This document shows, piece by piece, positions 61,023 through 64,000 of a stretch of DNA of 64,000 nt; position 1 is the stretch's first letter, and each line of letters opens with the position of its first letter. The stretch is from Arctic95D-9 sp035967665 (GTDB lineage Bacteria > Verrucomicrobiota > Verrucomicrobiia > Verrucomicrobiales > DEV007). The stretch lies in assembly GCA_035967665.1 (NCBI GenBank), contig JAYWLB010000124.1, forward strand, positions 1 through 64,000. Direction: 5' to 3'. The translations under genes and the position numbers were made by a program. The notes under the pieces are model-generated. The model saw only the letters and a list, made by a program, of their open reading frames with translations, ran no database searches and had not been told where the DNA came from.

Positions 61023-62390
61023 CTAGATGTCCTCGAGATCGTCTTCGGTGACTTTCGTTTTGTCCCAGAACCCGGCGAAGAAAATCACCGCAATGATGCC
61101 GGCAAGGAGCGCAGGGAAAAGCCAGAAACCTTTCCACTGCTCCATCGCCGTTGAGACGAGACCTGGATCGATAGACTCAGGCATGTTGAAGGAAAAGAGT
61201 TTTGCCAGCTTGTCTCCGAAGGACAAATCGACCTCAGGACGTGCCGCACTGATCGCCTCGTCGAGCGGGCCATAACCCGGAACTGCCGCGAATTTCGCCC
61301 CCGCAACCTTGAACCCGAAAAACATACCAAGCCCCTGCGTGACGAAAACCAGCAAGCTCTGAGCCTGCCCACTCACCGCCTTGGGCGCCACCTTGTCGGT
61401 GTACATAAAGCCCGTTACGAAGAAGAAATCGTAGCAGATTCCGTGAAGCGCGATACCTGCGAACATCATCCACGCAACCTGGTCCGGCGCACCGAAGGCG
61501 AAAAGCAAATACCGGACCACCCACGCGAGCATCCCCACGAGGATCATCCATTTCACGCCCAGCTTTCGAAAGAAGAACGGAATCAGGAGCATGAAGACGA
61601 TCTCCGACATCTGACCAATTGTCATCGTCGACGCCGCTTCTTCAAAACCGGTGTTGGCGAGGAAATTGGAAGTGTAGGCGTAGTAATAAGCGAGGGGGAT
61701 ACAAATCAGCCCCGAACAGATGATGAAAACGAGGAAGCCGGGCTTTGCGAGCAGCTTCCACGCATCGACCATGAGAAGCGCGCGCATATTGATCGGCTCG
61801 CCTTTCGCCGGAGGCGGTGTGTGAGGAAGGAAAAACGCCATGACACCGAGAAGGAGTGAACTCACCCCGGCGAGCTTGAAAATCTCGAGGCTGGAGGTCC
61901 AACCGAGGAAACCGACGACGAGCCCGGCTGCGATCCAGCCGATCGTCCCCCAAACGCGCACTTTCGGAAACTGAAGCCGCTCGAGGTTGGCAAAAGTGAT
62001 CGTATTCCCCAGACCGAGCGTCGGCATGTAGCAGAGCATGTGAGCGATCAGGTAAAAGACAACCTTGTCGGCATTGCCGGCCGCACCGGCATCGGCAGCC
62101 ATAAACATAAAGACTCCGCCGAGCAGGAAGAGCACACCGAAGACGACCTGAGAGGGGAAAAACCGGTCGGCGATAACCCCTAAAAAGAGCGGGGCAATAA
62201 TCGCACCCCAGGGGGCCGATTCGTAGGCGTCACCGATTACAGCACCCAACTCATCCGCGCCCAGCACTTGCCCGAACGTGGCACCCAGCGCCTGACCGAG
62301 CGTCGCGAACCACGCCCCCCAGGTGAAAAACTGAAGGAACATCATGATGCTCAATATCGGCATCGCGGATTTCGGTTTGGTTTCTGCCAT
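61023..62390 (-). CDS. MFS transporter of the nucleoside:H+ symporter / sugar type
   Basis: 455 residues from the ATG at 62390 (MAETKPKSAMPILSIMMFLQFFTWGAWFATLG); a longer frame from 62444 adds 18 unlikely residues. Twelve hydrophobic helices. Signatures are WGAIIAPLFLGVIADRFF, ANLERLQFPKVRVWGTIGWI and HGICYDFFFVTGFMYTDKVAP, as in the NHS (NupG/XapB-like) group; planctomycete and verrucomicrobial relatives are usually near Gfo/Idh oxidoreductases, as here. Substrate could be a nucleoside or a sugar/polyol. Confidence 0.9.
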   Translation of the reverse strand: MAETKPKSAMPILSIMMFLQFFTWGAWFATLGQALGATFGQVLGADELGAVIGDAYESAPWGAIIAPLFLGVIADRFFPSQVVFGVLFLLGGVFMFMAADAGAAGNADKVVFYLIAHMLCYMPTLGLGNTITFANLERLQFPKVRVWGTIGWIAAGLVVGFLGWTSSLEIFKLAGVSSLLLGVMAFFLPHTPPPAKGEPINMRALLMVDAWKLLAKPGFLVFIICSGLICIPLAYYYAYTSNFLANTGFEEAASTMTIGQMSEIVFMLLIPFFFRKLGVKWMILVGMLAWVVRYLLFAFGAPDQVAWMMFAGIALHGICYDFFFVTGFMYTDKVAPKAVSGQAQSLLVFVTQGLGMFFGFKVAGAKFAAVPGYGPLDEAISAARPEVDLSFGDKLAKLFSFNMPESIDPGLVSTAMEQWKGFWLFPALLAGIIAVIFFAGFWDKTKVTEDDLEDI

Positions 62391-62476
62391 AGCAATCAAA
62401 TAGTGAAGATCCCTGATGTTGTCCAAAACCAGACCACTGCGCAACCGCGAAATGTGGCGGGATCACCGATCCACCT

Positions 62477-63442
62477 TTAAATACCGAAATGCTCCCTCAC
62501 CATTTCGCGCAACATGACCGGATCGAGCGCCGGCCCAATGCATACGAGCGATGGTGAAGCCTTCGAAAAGAGATCGCCCCTAAACGGCTCACCGATGGGA
62601 TCGCGACCGGTTCGTTCAAAGATCCAGCGGTAACCGGGCGCTTCGCTGAGTTTTACAAGAGCCTTGGCTCGCAGCACTTCCGGGGGCAGCGACTCGAGAA
62701 AACGAACCATTTGAGCACTCCTGTAGCGGCCCGGCAGGGGGATCTGACACCCTGTAAAACGATGGGATAGCGCATGTTCATGATCATGAACATGCTCCCC
62801 TCCGGATTCCCCCACCCTCCATGAAGAATCTTCTCTTCCTCTCAACGGCTGCATCGCGGCGGCCTTGAGCTCTCCGGCGAGCCGCGGGGCGTCGATTCGG
62901 GTAGCGTAACGATTCGTCTCCTCGACCGATTGAACGATGGCATCCATTTCTTCATCCGTGAGCCCCTCCCCGTGCGTGAGGATCCAATGAGTCGCGGTCT
63001 CAACCTGCCGGATTTCAAGGGCGTCGAACTCTTTTCGTTTTCGCCAGTGCCGCGCATCAATCACCGCGACCTGCCACCGCGGCAGGAACGGCATCTCTTT
63101 CTCCATCACCGTAAAAGCCTCGAGGATCGGAAGCGGATCAGCCGTGCCGTTCAGCTCAATAAAAAGTGCATCGCCCCTCCCCGTCTGAGCGGCGAGACAG
63201 AGATTTTTGAGTTCATCGAGACTGTCGCAGCAGGCACAACTCGCCGCGAGCGGAAAGACAGAGGCCTCCGATTGCGGCAGAGTCGAGGCATCAATTTCAG
63301 CGTTCTCAAAATCATTCAATATGACATCCGCAGCCAGATCCAAGCGTTTGTATTCATCAAGAAGAGCTCGCAGCAGAGTCGTCTTACCAGCCCCTAAAAA
63401 GCCGGTAATAAAGAGGAGAGGCTTAGACATTAAAATGGCCAT
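62477..63442 (-). CDS. CobW/G3E family GTPase (metallochaperone type)
   Basis: 321 residues from 63442 (MAILMSKPLLFITGFLGAGKTTLL); 63430 is an alternative start. P-loop GFLGAGKTT, then LAASCACCDSLDEL (the CxCC metal-binding motif), FIELNGTADP and a His-rich stretch GGEHVHDHEHALSH. A C-terminal CobW-C domain ends PALDPVMLREMVREHF. Relatives insert zinc or other metals into client enzymes using GTP. No Zur-like operator or client gene is visible next to it. Confidence 0.92.
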   Translation of the reverse strand: MAILMSKPLLFITGFLGAGKTTLLRALLDEYKRLDLAADVILNDFENAEIDASTLPQSEASVFPLAASCACCDSLDELKNLCLAAQTGRGDALFIELNGTADPLPILEAFTVMEKEMPFLPRWQVAVIDARHWRKRKEFDALEIRQVETATHWILTHGEGLTDEEMDAIVQSVEETNRYATRIDAPRLAGELKAAAMQPLRGREDSSWRVGESGGEHVHDHEHALSHRFTGCQIPLPGRYRSAQMVRFLESLPPEVLRAKALVKLSEAPGYRWIFERTGRDPIGEPFRGDLFSKASPSLVCIGPALDPVMLREMVREHFGI

Positions 63443-63574
63443 TTTCTGAATTTCAGAAGAAACGAGGCGGGCTGACGCCACGGGAGCGACGCCGTAAAAC
63501 GGGACAGCGGAAATGCCAGTAAGGCCCGACGTCACTTAACGCAAGTGTTTTGCATTAAATAAAGTCCATGCCTT

Positions 63575-63700
63575 CCGAAAATCGACGAACCGGGCCTCGC
63601 GCCTTCCTCTACCTGTAGCGGAACGAGAATCGTTCCGACTTCACTGCCCATCCGCCGATCATCCTCACGAATAATCGCGCGTCCCGAAAATCGACGAGCC
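63575..63700. repeat. Direct repeat CCGAAAATCGACGA-A/G-CC flanking a twin-hairpin element
   Basis: Copies at 63575-63591 and 63684-63700 (16 of 17 identical), 109 nt apart. The right copy is part of the yggS-like gene 3' end (encoding GSSIFG); the left one is a detached fragment. Between them is the twin-hairpin element at 63609-63637. Confidence 0.7.
63609..63637. repeat. Single diverged copy of the twin-hairpin repeat
   Basis: CTAC-CT-GTAG followed by CGGAACGA-GAA-TCGTTCCG, an 8-bp perfect stem. It shares the layout and much of the sequence of the array at 1-285 (TTCCTCTACC...GGAACGA...TCGTTCC...CACTGCC). In the array, the outer pair of the second stem is an A/C mismatch; here it is C/G. 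Confidence 0.8.
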
Positions 63701-64000
63701 AACCCGCACGAGGGTAGCGCCCTCTTCAACCGCGACTTTGGCATCGTGGCTCATTCCCATGGAGAGATGGGGCAATGCCAGCCCGTGCTCGCTCGCGAGT
63801 TCATCGCGCAGCGCCCGCAACGCAGCGAAAGCGGGGCGGACCGCTTCAGGATCGGGATCGAACTTCGGAACCGTCATGAGCCCTTCGACCTTCAAATGCG
63901 GAAGAGCCTTAATTTCGGCAAACGACTCACGAAGCGAAGCCGCCGTGAATCCGAACTTGGCTTCGTCGTCGGATATATTCACCTGCAACAAAATCGGGCA
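63665..64000 (-). CDS. yggS: YggS/PLPBP-type pyridoxal phosphate homeostasis protein, 3' part only
   Basis: The gene enters from the right edge; the visible frame reads PILLQVNISDDEAKFGF...LPHLKVEGLMTVP, LSMGMSHDAKVAVEEGATLVRVGSSIFGTRDYS. SMGMSxDxxxAIxxGxTxVRxGxxIFG is the family signature (PLP phosphate binding). It binds PLP without known catalysis and influences vitamin B6 and amino acid pools. No start codon is in the window; the first codons of the visible frame are internal. Confidence 0.93.
   Translation of the reverse strand, partial: CPILLQVNISDDEAKFGFTAASLRESFAEIKALPHLKVEGLMTVPKFDPDPEAVRPAFAALRALRDELASEHGLALPHLSMGMSHDAKVAVEEGATLVRVGSSIFGTRDYS

Overview
The window looks like chromosome of a Verrucomicrobiota bacterium (a Verrucomicrobiales-like lineage). 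Supporting signs are a planctomycete/verrucomicrobial c-type cytochrome protein of the DUF1592/1588/1585 class next to a DUF1552 protein, a CE15 glucuronoyl esterase, very few Shine-Dalgarno sequences ahead of clearly real genes, moderately high GC (mid-50s percent by eye), and housekeeping proteins (RpoZ, EF-P, RpmH, YidC, ScpA/B, UvrB) that are bacterial but divergent. No tRNA, rRNA, CRISPR array or insertion sequence was seen.

Layout. 0-4.3 kb: a tandem array of a twin-hairpin repeat, a eukaryote-type hisA and a secreted M16 zinc peptidase. 4.3-29.7 kb: a surface-polysaccharide cluster, all on the minus strand. It holds a pglF-E-(N-acyltransferase)-C-like module that makes an N-acetylated 4-amino-4,6-dideoxy sugar and places it on the lipid carrier; two Wzx flippase + GT-C glycosyltransferase pairs that look like a tandem duplication, one of them with its GT-C gene split in two; a glutaminase/PP-loop amidotransferase fusion; a GT2 transferase; two AT-rich unknown membrane-anchored genes; a wbpB-A-E-D set for a 2,3-diacetamido uronic acid; and ugd-uxs for UDP-glucuronate and UDP-xylose. 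30.2-35.3 kb: an esterase/cytochrome/DUF1552 operon. 35.3-43.9 kb: an acyltransferase, a Na+/H+-type antiporter, a MscS channel, an HtrA-like protease and an adjacent protease-like protein that has lost its catalytic residues. 44.0-47.9 kb: rpmH-rnpA-yidD-yidC-jag and rpoZ. 48-56 kb: uvrB, a ricin-type lectin, a CPBP protease, efp, a HExxH membrane protein and a TPR peptidase. 56.1-64 kb: a frameshifted kinase-like gene, scpA-scpB-pheA, a sugar oxidoreductase with an MFS transporter, a CobW-type GTPase and the 3' part of a YggS-like PLP protein.

How the genes work together. The polysaccharide cluster is the most coherent system. The sugar-nucleotide modules supply a diamino-dideoxy sugar, a diacetamido uronic acid (which the amidotransferase fusion could amidate) and xylose/glucuronate. 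The PglC-like transferase starts the lipid-linked oligosaccharide, the GT2 and GT-C enzymes extend or decorate it, and the Wzx proteins flip it. Two further observations cut across regions: a 25-nt palindromic repeat present in three intergenic places (30.1, 50.3 and 61.0 kb), and a twin-hairpin repeat found at both ends of the window.

Limits. Family assignments come from motif reading and remembered homologues, not database searches. Start codons were often chosen by signal peptide or homologue length because ribosome-binding sites are scarce.
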